NCBI GenBank assembly: GCA_038223055.1
Contig: JBBRHF010000198.1
Location: 1 to 7,307, forward strand
Direction: 5' to 3'
Length of the DNA: 7,307 nucleotides
Source of the DNA: JBBRHF01 sp038223055
GTDB taxonomy: Bacteria > Actinomycetota > Actinomycetes > JACCUZ01
Made by a program: the position numbers and the translations under genes. The notes under the pieces are model-generated. The model was not told the DNA's origin and did no database searches. It was given only the letters and a program-made list of their open reading frames with translations. Positions 1 to 5,780 of the stretch are shown here, piece by piece (position 1 is the stretch's first letter; each line of letters opens with the position of its first letter).

Positions 1-52
1 CGGCCAGCACCTCCTCATAGGAGGGCGAGCGCGGAACCTGCGGATCGGACAC
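1..52 (-). CDS. Start of a probable IS66-type transposase (partial, runs off left edge)
   Basis: Reading the minus strand from a GTG at 52-50 gives MSDPQVPRSPSYEEVLA, open to the window edge. The block SPSYEEVLA resembles the opening of IS66-family transposases (TnpC), which commonly begin with a short variable stretch, then a P-S-Y-E-E-L-x-A type motif leading into a coiled coil. Only 17 residues are visible, so no catalytic or zinc-binding part can be checked. The upstream ribosome-binding signal is weak: only a GGAT lies about 8-11 bases before the GTG. No terminal inverted repeat could be identified between this start and position 250. The gene-poor DNA that follows is consistent with the flank of a mobile element. 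The peptide could equally be the start of another Glu-rich N-terminus, so the family call is tentative. Confidence 0.38.
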   Translation of the reverse strand, partial: MSDPQVPRSPSYEEVLA

Positions 53-1030
53 GGCAAGATCCAAACACGGTCACGCACCCAACGATCACCACGACACGCC
101 AAGCGCCCCACCCGCATCAACTCAGGACACCGGGCACACCCGAAACTCGGGACCTATCCAGTCACACGTGGACAACGATTTGAGCGGCTCCACAGGAGTG
201 TCTGGCCGCCGGCTATTCGAGGTTGCCGGTAGGAGGAGGTTGTCAGCCATGCGCGACCACAGCTGAGGCGCGACACGCCTCGTCGTCAATACTGGTCGCC
301 ACGGGTCGGGAGACGACGTTCACGTGCTCGTTGTCCTTTGGCGAGCCTGGTTTGCAGGACCTGGAGAGCGACGTGGCAAGCGACAGACGGGCGAGGGACG
401 GCAACGGCGGCTGAGCGGACCGGTGGACGACCCGCCGAGCCGCCACTTTCGGAATCCGCCCGACCGCGGGTGACAGATGAGACCGATGTGGTTGTCGTGC
501 TCACAACCTGGAACGACAGCCTCAATCATGCCCGTGTGGTCAGCCCCCGCAATCCCACGCCAATCAAGCAAAGCGGGGCCAATCCTCGCCCGCTCGGCCT
601 CCGCTCAACGTAAGAACAGCGGTCAGAGGCGGCATGCCGGGTCGGCCGGCCCGTCCGCTCGGCTTGCGAGACATTGCAAACCGTCAGGTGAGATTCGCGT
701 GCCTCACCAAGCCGAACAGGGTCGCTATGGCCCGCGCCCATGTCGGCAATCGGCAATGCCCCCGCAATGGTCCGCCGGCGACGGCGATGCCACGCGACGA
801 CGGCGATGCCATGAAATGACCGGAGGTCGGGGATGTTGGTCCGCGTGCCGGTCCAGCAGTGCGACATAGGTTAGGGATTGGGGCCGACCCACGGCGATCG
901 CCTCGACGCCTTGGCTGTCGTCGGACGAACGCCTCTCGTTGTGCGGAAGCCTCGATCGTGAGGGGAGTGCTGCTCACACTGACCGACATGGCCTGCTGAC
1001 CAGGCACCCCTGCCCGTCAGCTCGGGGAAG
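53..1030. other. Gene-free region; no recognisable coding sequence
   Basis: About 980 bases contain only short overlapping reading frames on both strands, rich in Arg, Ser, Pro and Ala. None gave a protein I recognise, and none combines a good start signal with convincing codon use. What can be seen: an inverted repeat CCCGA-AAC-TCGGG at 139-151; a strong AGGAGGAGG at 231-239 before a five-codon ORF; arms GGTGAG (687-692) and CTCACC (703-708); a 14-base direct repeat at 779-792 and 798-811; and a small hairpin GCCTG/CAGGC at 991-1005. No tRNA or rRNA was recognised. Next to a likely transposase start, this is probably insertion-sequence flank or decayed sequence, but an unrecognised RNA cannot be excluded by eye. 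Confidence 0.6.
779..811. repeat. Short direct repeat, CGACGGCGATGCCA twice
   Basis: CGACGGCGATGCCA occurs at 779-792 and again exactly at 798-811, a 19-base period. Related CGGCAATGCC and TCGGCAAT units lie just upstream around 743-760. It is a small degenerate repeat cluster in otherwise unexplained DNA. No function is evident; replication slippage is the simplest origin. Confidence 0.55.
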
Positions 1031-1072
1031 ATGCCAAGGCCGCTCGAGCAGGTCATTCGCCGCCCCACGCCG

Positions 1073-1085
1073 TACCGTAGCGGTG
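1073..1085 (+). promoter_or_regulatory. Probable leaderless promoter of the RNase D gene
   Basis: A TACCGT hexamer (TANNNT type, as in actinobacterial -10 elements) lies at 1073-1078. Exactly six bases follow before the G of the GTG codon at 1085. This is the usual distance from a -10 hexamer to the first transcribed base, so the transcript would begin at its own start codon. No Shine-Dalgarno sequence precedes that GTG, which fits leaderless translation, common in actinobacteria. The -35 region is weak (GGTCAT at about 1051-1056), which is not unusual in this group. Confidence 0.5.
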
Positions 1086-2395
1086 TGACCACACCAGCGA
1101 CCGAGCCGGTCCGCGAACCGGTCGCGCTGGTCGAGCCGCGCGACGGAGTCCCCCGGCCGCTCACCACGGCCCACGATCTCGCCCTCGCGGTGCGAGCCTT
1201 CTCGGCCGGGTCCGGGCCGGTGGCCGTCGACGCCGAGCGGGCCTCGGGCTACCGCTACGGCCAGCAGGCCTATCTCGTGCAGCTACGCCGCGACGACGTG
1301 GGAACCCTGTTGATCGACCCGATCGCGCTGCCCGACCTCGGGCCCCTCGGCCGGGCGCTCGCCAACGTCGAGTGGGTGCTTCACGCCGCCTCGCAGGACC
1401 TGCCGTGCCTCGCCGAGATCGGCCTGCGGCCCACCCGGATCTTCGACACCGAGCTGGCCGGCCGGCTGCTCGGCCACGCGCGGGTCGGACTCGGCGCGAT
1501 CGTCGAGGAAGTGCTCGGCTTCACCCTCGAGAAGGGCCACTCGGCCGCCGACTGGTCGACCCGGCCGCTGCCCGAGCCCTGGCTGCGCTACGCCGCGCTC
1601 GACGTCGAACTGCTGGTCGAACTGCGCGACGCCCTCGCCGACGAGCTCGAGGCGCAGGGCAAGGCGGGCTGGGCCGCGGAGGAGTTCGCCACATTGGTCA
1701 GCGCCCCGCCGGCGCCGGCCCGGGTCGAGCCGTGGCGACGTACGTCGGGTCTGCACCGGGTGCGCAAGCGCCGCCAACTCGCCGTTGTCCGGTCCCTGTG
1801 GGAGACCCGCGACGACATGGCCCGCCGACGCGACATCGCTCGCGGGCGGATCCTGCCCGACACCGCCATCGTCGAGGCGGCGCTGGCGGCGCCGGCGACC
1901 GAGGCCGACCTGCTCGGCGTCTCGATCTTCGGCGGCCGCTTGCAGCGACGGCAAGTGACCGCCTGGTTCGCCGCCGTCCACGCGGGATACGACCTGCCCG
2001 ATGACGCGCTGCCCGACCTCAAGGCCTGCCACGAAGGGCCGCCCCCCGCCCGCACCTGGGGCGAACGCGACCCCGCCGCAGCGGCCAGGCTGGTCGCCGC
2101 CCGCACCGCGGTCACCGCGATCGCCGACGAGCACGGCCTGCCGACCGAGAACCTGCTCTCGCCGGACGCCGTACGCAGGCTGTCGTGGCAGCCGCCCGCG
2201 GATCTGTCCCCGGACTCGGTGGCGGGGTTCCTGCGCGGCCAAGGGGCGCGGTCCTGGCAGGTCGGTCTCACGGCAACGGCGCTCGCCGGCGCCCTGGACC
2301 GGGTTGCCCGGCGGCTCATGGTCGAGGCGGCGGAGCGCCGCGCCCAGGTTGGCGCCGCCCAGGTTGCACAGACACCCCACCCTCTGGTTAGGTAA
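1085..2395 (+). CDS. rnd: Ribonuclease D (3'-5' exonuclease with HRDC domain)
   Basis: This cytoplasmic DEDDy-family 3'-5' exoribonuclease is expected to trim the 3' ends of tRNA precursors and other structured RNAs using two metal ions. From the chosen GTG the protein has 436 residues. The exonuclease domain spans about 25-190. Exo I is VDAER (D49, E51); Exo II is HAASQD with D105; Exo III is YAALD (Y169, D173), the YxxxD signature of DEDDy enzymes. An HRDC domain begins near residue 222, after the HRVRKRRQLAVV segment, and a second helical C-terminal part follows to the end. An in-frame ATG at 1031 would add 18 residues, but these show no conservation I recognise, and the GGGGAAG before it has no spacing. 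The GTG at 1085 sits at a leaderless-promoter distance and is preferred. The TAA stop at 2393-2395 lies inside the iron box of the next gene. I infer the name from the domain architecture. Confidence 0.93.
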   Translation: MTTPATEPVREPVALVEPRDGVPRPLTTAHDLALAVRAFSAGSGPVAVDAERASGYRYGQQAYLVQLRRDDVGTLLIDPIALPDLGPLGRALANVEWVLHAASQDLPCLAEIGLRPTRIFDTELAGRLLGHARVGLGAIVEEVLGFTLEKGHSAADWSTRPLPEPWLRYAALDVELLVELRDALADELEAQGKAGWAAEEFATLVSAPPAPARVEPWRRTSGLHRVRKRRQLAVVRSLWETRDDMARRRDIARGRILPDTAIVEAALAAPATEADLLGVSIFGGRLQRRQVTAWFAAVHAGYDLPDDALPDLKACHEGPPPARTWGERDPAAAARLVAARTAVTAIADEHGLPTENLLSPDAVRRLSWQPPADLSPDSVAGFLRGQGARSWQVGLTATALAGALDRVARRLMVEAAERRAQVGAAQVAQTPHPLVR

Positions 2396-2408
2396 GGATG
2401 TCCTAACC
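2386..2408 (+). promoter_or_regulatory. DtxR/IdeR iron box controlling the EfeU-type permease gene
   Basis: TTAGGTAAGGATGTCCTAA at 2388-2406 matches the known 19-base DtxR/IdeR consensus (TTAGGTTAGSCTAACCTAA) at 15 positions by my count. The outer arms GGTTAGG (2386-2392) and CCTAACC (2402-2408) are perfect reverse complements. The centre lies about 53 bases before the GTG of the FTR1 permease. DtxR-type repressors bind such sites when loaded with Fe2+, so the iron genes should be switched off under iron sufficiency. A TTGCAC at 2364-2369 could serve as a -35, which would put the core promoter under the box. The element overlaps the last codons and the TAA stop of the RNase D gene. Confidence 0.85.
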
Positions 2409-2449
2409 CGCGCGAAGCTGGGCGACGCGCAGACCGAAGGGATCGCCGC

Positions 2450-3343
2450 GTGCTCCCCAACTTTCTGATCGGATTGCGTGAGGGCCTCGAGGCGACACTG
2501 GTCGTCAGCATCCTGGTGGCTTACCTGGTGAAGACCGGCCACCGAGCGCGGCTGCGGTCGGTCTGGCTCGGCACCGGCGTCGCCATTGCGATCAGCCTGG
2601 CCTTCGGCGCGCTGCTGACCTTCACCTCGAGCAACCTCAGCTTCGCGGCCCAGGAGCGGTTCGGCGGCATCATGTCGATCATCGCCGTGGCATTCGTCAC
2701 CTGGATGATCTTCTGGATGCGACGTACGGCACGCTTCCTCAAGGCCGAGTTGCAGGGGCGGATGGACGCCGCCCTCGCCATGGGCGCCGTCGCCCTCGCG
2801 GTGACCTCGTTCATCGCAGTCGGGCGCGAGGGCCTCGAGACGTCGCTGTTCATCTGGGCCGCGGCGCAGGCCACTGGGTCCGGCGCCACCCCACTGGTCG
2901 GCGCCAGCCTAGGCATCGCGACAGCGGTCGTGCTGGGCTATCTGCTCTACCGGCGCGCCGTCGCCATCAACCTGGCAAAGTTCTTCACCTGGACCGGGGC
3001 AGGGCTCATCGTGGTCGCCGGTGGGGTGCTCGCCTACGGCTTCCACGACCTGCAGGAGGCCGGCGACCTGCCCGGGCTGAACTCCCTCGCCTTCGACGTC
3101 TCCGCCACGATCCCGCCGGACAGTTGGTACGGCACGTTGCTCAAGGGCGTGTTCAACTTCAGCCCGGCGACGACCTGGCTCGAGGCTGCGGCCTGGCTGC
3201 TGTACGTCGTTCCCGTCATGCTGCTGTTCTTCCGGCCGGCCCGGGTGCGCGCCACGGCGCCGGCTGCGGGCGCCGCTTCGACCCCCGCCGCTTCGGTCCC
3301 TGCCGCCCCCTCCCCCGTCGCGCCCACCCGCGCGGCCGGCTGA
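2450..3343 (+). CDS. efeU: FTR1-family iron permease, EfeU-like
   Basis: This integral membrane permease of the FTR1/EfeU family transports ferric iron across the cytoplasmic membrane. It has 297 residues and about seven membrane helices (roughly 5-27, 38-58, 70-90, 111-137, 147-168, 176-198 and 242-262). The two diagnostic REGLE motifs are both intact, at residues 10-14 in the first helix and 126-130 in the fourth, as expected for the iron-binding glutamates of the family. The C-terminus after about residue 263 is a low-complexity Ala/Pro/Val tail that should be cytoplasmic or disordered. The GTG start has GAAGGGA at 2436-2442, seven bases upstream, and the protein opens MLPNFLIGLREGLE, typical for EfeU. 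It lies 54 bases after the RNase D gene, downstream of the iron box, and 57 bases before the cupredoxin lipoprotein gene. That spacing suggests an iron-repressed two-gene operon. Confidence 0.93.
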   Translation: MLPNFLIGLREGLEATLVVSILVAYLVKTGHRARLRSVWLGTGVAIAISLAFGALLTFTSSNLSFAAQERFGGIMSIIAVAFVTWMIFWMRRTARFLKAELQGRMDAALAMGAVALAVTSFIAVGREGLETSLFIWAAAQATGSGATPLVGASLGIATAVVLGYLLYRRAVAINLAKFFTWTGAGLIVVAGGVLAYGFHDLQEAGDLPGLNSLAFDVSATIPPDSWYGTLLKGVFNFSPATTWLEAAAWLLYVVPVMLLFFRPARVRATAPAAGAASTPAASVPAAPSPVAPTRAAG

Positions 3344-3400
3344 CCCGACCGGCCCCCACCACCTGCACGATCCCGCCCGACAAACACCTGAGGAACCGGC

Positions 3401-4168
3401 ATGCCCATGTTTCGTCCTGCCCGTGCGACCACCGTTATATCCGGATTGTTGGTTTTGCTGGCGCTCCCAGCCCTGGCCGGCTGTGGCTCCGACGCCGCAA
3501 GCAGCGGCAGCAGCAGCAACGGCAGCGGGGACAAGATCGCGATCGAGGCGACCGACAGCGCCTGCACCGTAGCCAGGACCACCCTCGACCCCGGTTCGAC
3601 GACATTCGCGGTCACCAACAAGGGCACCAAGATCACCGAGGTCTACGTCTACGGCGAGCAGGGTGGGGCCTTCAACAAGATCGTGGGCGAGGTCGAGAAC
3701 GTCGGCCCGGGCACCTCCCGTGACCTGGTCGTGAAGCTCGGCGGCGGCCGCTACCAGGTGGCCTGCAAGCCGGGTCAGACCGGCGACGGCATCCGCACGA
3801 GGATCACCGTGTCGGGGGCGACCTCCGGCTCGGGCGCGAGCAGCGCCGCCAGCGACGCGCCCAGCACGGACGGGGCCAGCACGTCGTACGACCGTGAGAT
3901 CGAGATGGAGATCGAGGGAACCACCCTGACCGGCGGCGACGGGCTCACCGGGAGGGTGGACGAGAAGGTCGAGTTCAAGCTGACCAACCGCGCGGACGGC
4001 GTGCGCGAGCTGGAGGTGCTCGACCCGACCGGCAAGATCGTGCACGCGCTCGACGTCGCCAAGGGGGCCGCGGGCGAGTTCGTCGTCGCGCTAAACCGGG
4101 CCGGCTCGTGGACCATCAAGATCGAGGACGGTCCCTCGGTGATCGAGAGGAAGCTCACGGTGTCCTGA
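3401..4168 (+). CDS. EfeO-like lipoprotein with two cupredoxin-type domains, no M75 domain
   Basis: This exported lipoprotein is likely the partner of the upstream FTR1 permease. A signal peptide (Arg near the N-terminus, hydrophobic stretch 12-26) ends in a lipobox LAGC with Cys28 as the lipidation site, followed by a Ser/Gly linker. Residues about 44-138 match the N-terminal cupredoxin domain of EfeO: an ATDSAC start with Cys55, a VTNKGTKITEVYV strand region, VGPGTSRDL, and YQVACKPG with Cys122. A Ser/Ala/Gly linker (139-163) leads to a second domain (164-255) with similar strand order (FKLTNRADGVRELEV, then FVVALNRAGSWTI) but no Cys. Classical EfeO carries an M75 domain with an HxxE motif after the cupredoxin; that domain is absent. 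The start has GAGGAA at 3390-3395, five bases before the ATG; a second ATG two codons later is possible. By inference it binds iron or copper at the membrane surface and either oxidises Fe(II) or delivers Fe(III) to EfeU. Metal binding is not proven. Confidence 0.85.
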   Translation: MPMFRPARATTVISGLLVLLALPALAGCGSDAASSGSSSNGSGDKIAIEATDSACTVARTTLDPGSTTFAVTNKGTKITEVYVYGEQGGAFNKIVGEVENVGPGTSRDLVVKLGGGRYQVACKPGQTGDGIRTRITVSGATSGSGASSAASDAPSTDGASTSYDREIEMEIEGTTLTGGDGLTGRVDEKVEFKLTNRADGVRELEVLDPTGKIVHALDVAKGAAGEFVVALNRAGSWTIKIEDGPSVIERKLTVS

Positions 4169-4228
4169 TCCATGCGACGAGCTGCCCGGGTGACGGCGGG
4201 TTGGTGGGGTCGGCTCGGTGGGTGTTCC

Positions 4229-4456
4229 GGGGGTGGGTGCCGTCCCGTCGTACCGGGCGAACCGCGATAGCGCTCCGCCAGCGCGCAGACCGCGGCCATG
4301 CGGGCGAGGCCGCCGCCAGGCGACGACGACCACGATGAACACGCCCTGCAGCCGCCCACGTAACTCGTTGGGCATGGCGACCTGCAGAATCGTGTTGCGG
4401 AACACCGAGCTCGCCATGTCGGCCGCGCCAGAGACCGCGAGCAGCGCCACGCCCAC
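4229..4456 (-). pseudogene. Remnant of an EntS-like (MFS_3) exporter C-terminus
   Basis: On the minus strand, translation shows VGVALLAVSGAADMASSVF then RNTILQVAMPNELRGRLQG and VFIVVVVA. This is the hallmark segment of MFS_3/EntS-type efflux permeases (usual form AADMVSAVFR.TILQ...P.ELRGRLQGVFIVVVAGGPRLGD). After VVVVA the expected GGPRLGD and the last membrane helices are missing. The frame reads WRRPRPHGRG, and a few codons later RFARYDGTAPTP resembles the usual end of these proteins. An internal deletion with a frame disturbance is the simplest explanation. No N-terminal two-thirds of the protein is present upstream, and no start signal is seen. It lies convergent to the iron genes and upstream of fadA. 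Known relatives export siderophores or drugs, so an earlier link to iron handling is possible but unproven. Confidence 0.72.
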
Positions 4457-4462
4457 GGCAGA

Positions 4463-4489
4463 CCGCCCGACCCCCCGTCTGGGGCGGGC
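4463..4489 (+). terminator. GC-rich hairpin between the MFS remnant and fadA, possible terminator
   Basis: GCCC (4465-4468) and CCCC (4471-4474) can pair with GGGG (4481-4484) and GGGC (4486-4489) around a short loop, with a small internal asymmetry. Alternatively CCGCCC (4463-4468) pairs perfectly with GGGCGG (4482-4487). There is no proper T-tract; only CCTTGTT follows about ten bases later. It could end the iron-gene transcript before the fadA promoter, or it may simply be a GC-rich fold. Confidence 0.3.
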
Positions 4490-4501
4490 TGTGGCGGGCC
4501 T

Positions 4502-4520
4502 TGTTACTGACGGGTAGCAT
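4502..4520 (+). promoter_or_regulatory. Palindromic operator candidate and -10 element for fadAB
   Basis: TGTTACTGACGGGTAGCA at 4502-4519 is an imperfect inverted repeat: arms TGTTAC and GTAGCA match as reverse complements at five of six positions, separated by six bases. TAGCAT at 4515-4520 fits a TANNNT -10 hexamer and overlaps the right arm; the -35 region is poor. Binding of a repressor here would block the promoter. The position, about 40 bases before the fadA start, suggests control by a fatty-acid-responsive regulator (TetR or GntR type). I cannot name the regulator from the sequence. Confidence 0.4.
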
Positions 4521-4548
4521 TCCGTTCGATCCCCCACTCCCCCGTCTC

Positions 4549-4554
4549 AGGAGG
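4549..4554 (+). promoter_or_regulatory. Shine-Dalgarno sequence that fixes the fadA start
   Basis: A perfect AGGAGG lies six bases before the GTG at 4561. It decides in favour of this start over the in-frame TTG at 4501, which has no ribosome-binding site and falls at the edge of the presumed promoter palindrome. Confidence 0.8.
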
Positions 4555-4560
4555 CAACCG

Positions 4561-5778
4561 GTGCCCCGACCGCTACGCGACGTGGTCTTCGTTGACGGCG
4601 TACGCACGCCCTTCGGCAAGGCCGGTCCCAAGGGGCTCTACGCCGAGACCCGCGCCGACGACCTGGTCATCCGGTGCATCAGGGAGCTGATCCGCCGCCA
4701 CCCCGAGTTGCCGCCGGAGCGGGTCGACGAGGTCGCCATCGCGGCGACGACCCAGATCGGGGATCAGGGGCTAACCATCGGGCGCACCGCCGCGCTGCTG
4801 TCGGGGCTGCCCAAGACGGTGCCCGGGTTCGCCATCGACCGGATGTGCGCGGGGGCGATGACCGCGGTGACGACCACCGCCGGCGGCATCGCGTTCGGCG
4901 CCTACGACGTGGTCATCGCCGGCGGAGTGGAGCACATGGGCCACCACCCGATGGGTGAGGGCGTCGACCCCAACCCGCGCATCATCGCAGAGAAGATCGT
5001 CGATCCCTCGGCGCTGGTCATGGGCAGCACCGCCGAGAACCTGCACGACCGATTCCCCGCCCTGACCAGGGCGCGCGCCGACGCCTACTCGGTCGCCAGC
5101 CAGGACAAGCTGGCCAAGGCCTACGCCAACGGCAAGATCGAGCCGGACCTGGTCACCATGGCCACTCGCAGCGTCGAGCAGGGCTACGGCCTGGCCACCC
5201 GCGACGAGCCACCACGACCGGGCACCACCACGGCGGATCTCGCCGCCCTCAAGACCCCGTTCCGCCCCCACGGTCGGGTCACCGCCGGCAACGCCGCCGG
5301 ACTCAACGACGGCGCCACCGCCTGCATCCTGGCCGCCGAGGAGACGGCCCGCGATCTGGGCCTGCCGGTCCGGATGCGCCTCACCTCCTACGCCTTCGTA
5401 GGCGTCGAGCCCGAGGTGATGGGGGTCGGGCCGATCCCGGCCACCGAGAAGGCCCTGGCCAAGGCGGGGCTGACCATCCAGGACATCGGCCTGTTCGAGC
5501 TCAACGAGGCGTTCGCCGTGCAGGTGCTGGCGTTCCTCGATCACTTCGGCCTGGCCGACGACGACCCGAGGGTCAACCTCTACGGCGGCGCTATCGCGCT
5601 CGGTCACCCCCTCGCATCCTCCGGCGTGCGGCTGATGACCCAACTCGCACGTCAGTTCGAGGACCATCCCGAGGTGCGCTACGGGCTGACTGCGATGTGC
5701 ATCGGCATCGGCATGGGCGGCGCGGTGGTCTGGGAGAACCCCAACTGGGGCAACGAGAACACCGACGGGAGCGAGTAG
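4561..5778 (+). CDS. fadA: Acetyl-CoA C-acyltransferase (3-ketoacyl-CoA thiolase), FadA
   Basis: This thiolase catalyses the last step of fatty-acid beta-oxidation, cleaving 3-ketoacyl-CoA with CoA to acetyl-CoA and a shortened acyl-CoA. It is a cytoplasmic enzyme, probably the beta subunit of a complex with the adjacent FadB. The 405-residue product has full thiolase length. Nucleophilic Cys96 sits in RMCAGAMTA; the NEAF motif is at 315-318; catalytic His349 lies in GGAIALGHPLASSG; and the second active-site Cys380 lies in MCIGIGMGG. The form LASSG, rather than LGASG, is what I recall from actinobacterial FadA proteins, so I do not read it as damage. The N-terminus MPRPLRDVVFVDGVRTPFGK also fits this group. 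The GTG start follows a perfect AGGAGG. The stop is two bases before the fadB start, indicating an operon. An acetoacetyl-CoA thiolase role is less likely given the fadB neighbour. Confidence 0.93.
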   Translation: MPRPLRDVVFVDGVRTPFGKAGPKGLYAETRADDLVIRCIRELIRRHPELPPERVDEVAIAATTQIGDQGLTIGRTAALLSGLPKTVPGFAIDRMCAGAMTAVTTTAGGIAFGAYDVVIAGGVEHMGHHPMGEGVDPNPRIIAEKIVDPSALVMGSTAENLHDRFPALTRARADAYSVASQDKLAKAYANGKIEPDLVTMATRSVEQGYGLATRDEPPRPGTTTADLAALKTPFRPHGRVTAGNAAGLNDGATACILAAEETARDLGLPVRMRLTSYAFVGVEPEVMGVGPIPATEKALAKAGLTIQDIGLFELNEAFAVQVLAFLDHFGLADDDPRVNLYGGAIALGHPLASSGVRLMTQLARQFEDHPEVRYGLTAMCIGIGMGGAVVWENPNWGNENTDGSE

Positions 5779-5780
5779 AC

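Noticed and set aside
10..24. Inverted repeat CCTCCT-CAT-AGGAGG, which could be a hairpin or a Shine-Dalgarno sequence
   Set aside because: It falls inside the reading frame of the probable transposase start (SYEEV codons), and no well-placed start codon with an open frame uses it.
477..869. 130-residue plus-strand ORF and overlapping minus-strand ORFs at 526-867 and 684-1007
   Set aside because: They overlap each other in several frames, are rich in Arg/Ser/Pro, lack good ribosome-binding sites and match no family I recognise.
866..875. ATAGGTTAGG resembles the left half of a DtxR/IdeR iron box
   Set aside because: The other half is absent (GATTGGGGC instead of a CTAACCTAA-like arm), and no iron gene starts nearby, so it is most likely chance.
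991..1005. Hairpin GCCTG-CTGAC-CAGGC as a terminator upstream of rnd
   Set aside because: The stem is only five base pairs, there is no T-tract, and no gene ends before it.
1283..2542. Long minus-strand ORFs opposite the RNase D gene
   Set aside because: They are shadow frames typical of high-GC coding DNA; the plus-strand frame carries the RNase D catalytic motifs.
4501..4560. TTG at 4501 as an earlier fadA start
   Set aside because: No Shine-Dalgarno sequence precedes it, it overlaps the presumed promoter palindrome, and the GTG at 4561 has a perfect AGGAGG six bases upstream.
5602..5622. Thiolase motif GHPLASSG differs from the textbook GHPLGASG
   Set aside because: The catalytic His is intact, and this form is what I recall from actinobacterial FadA proteins, so it is not a sign of lost activity.
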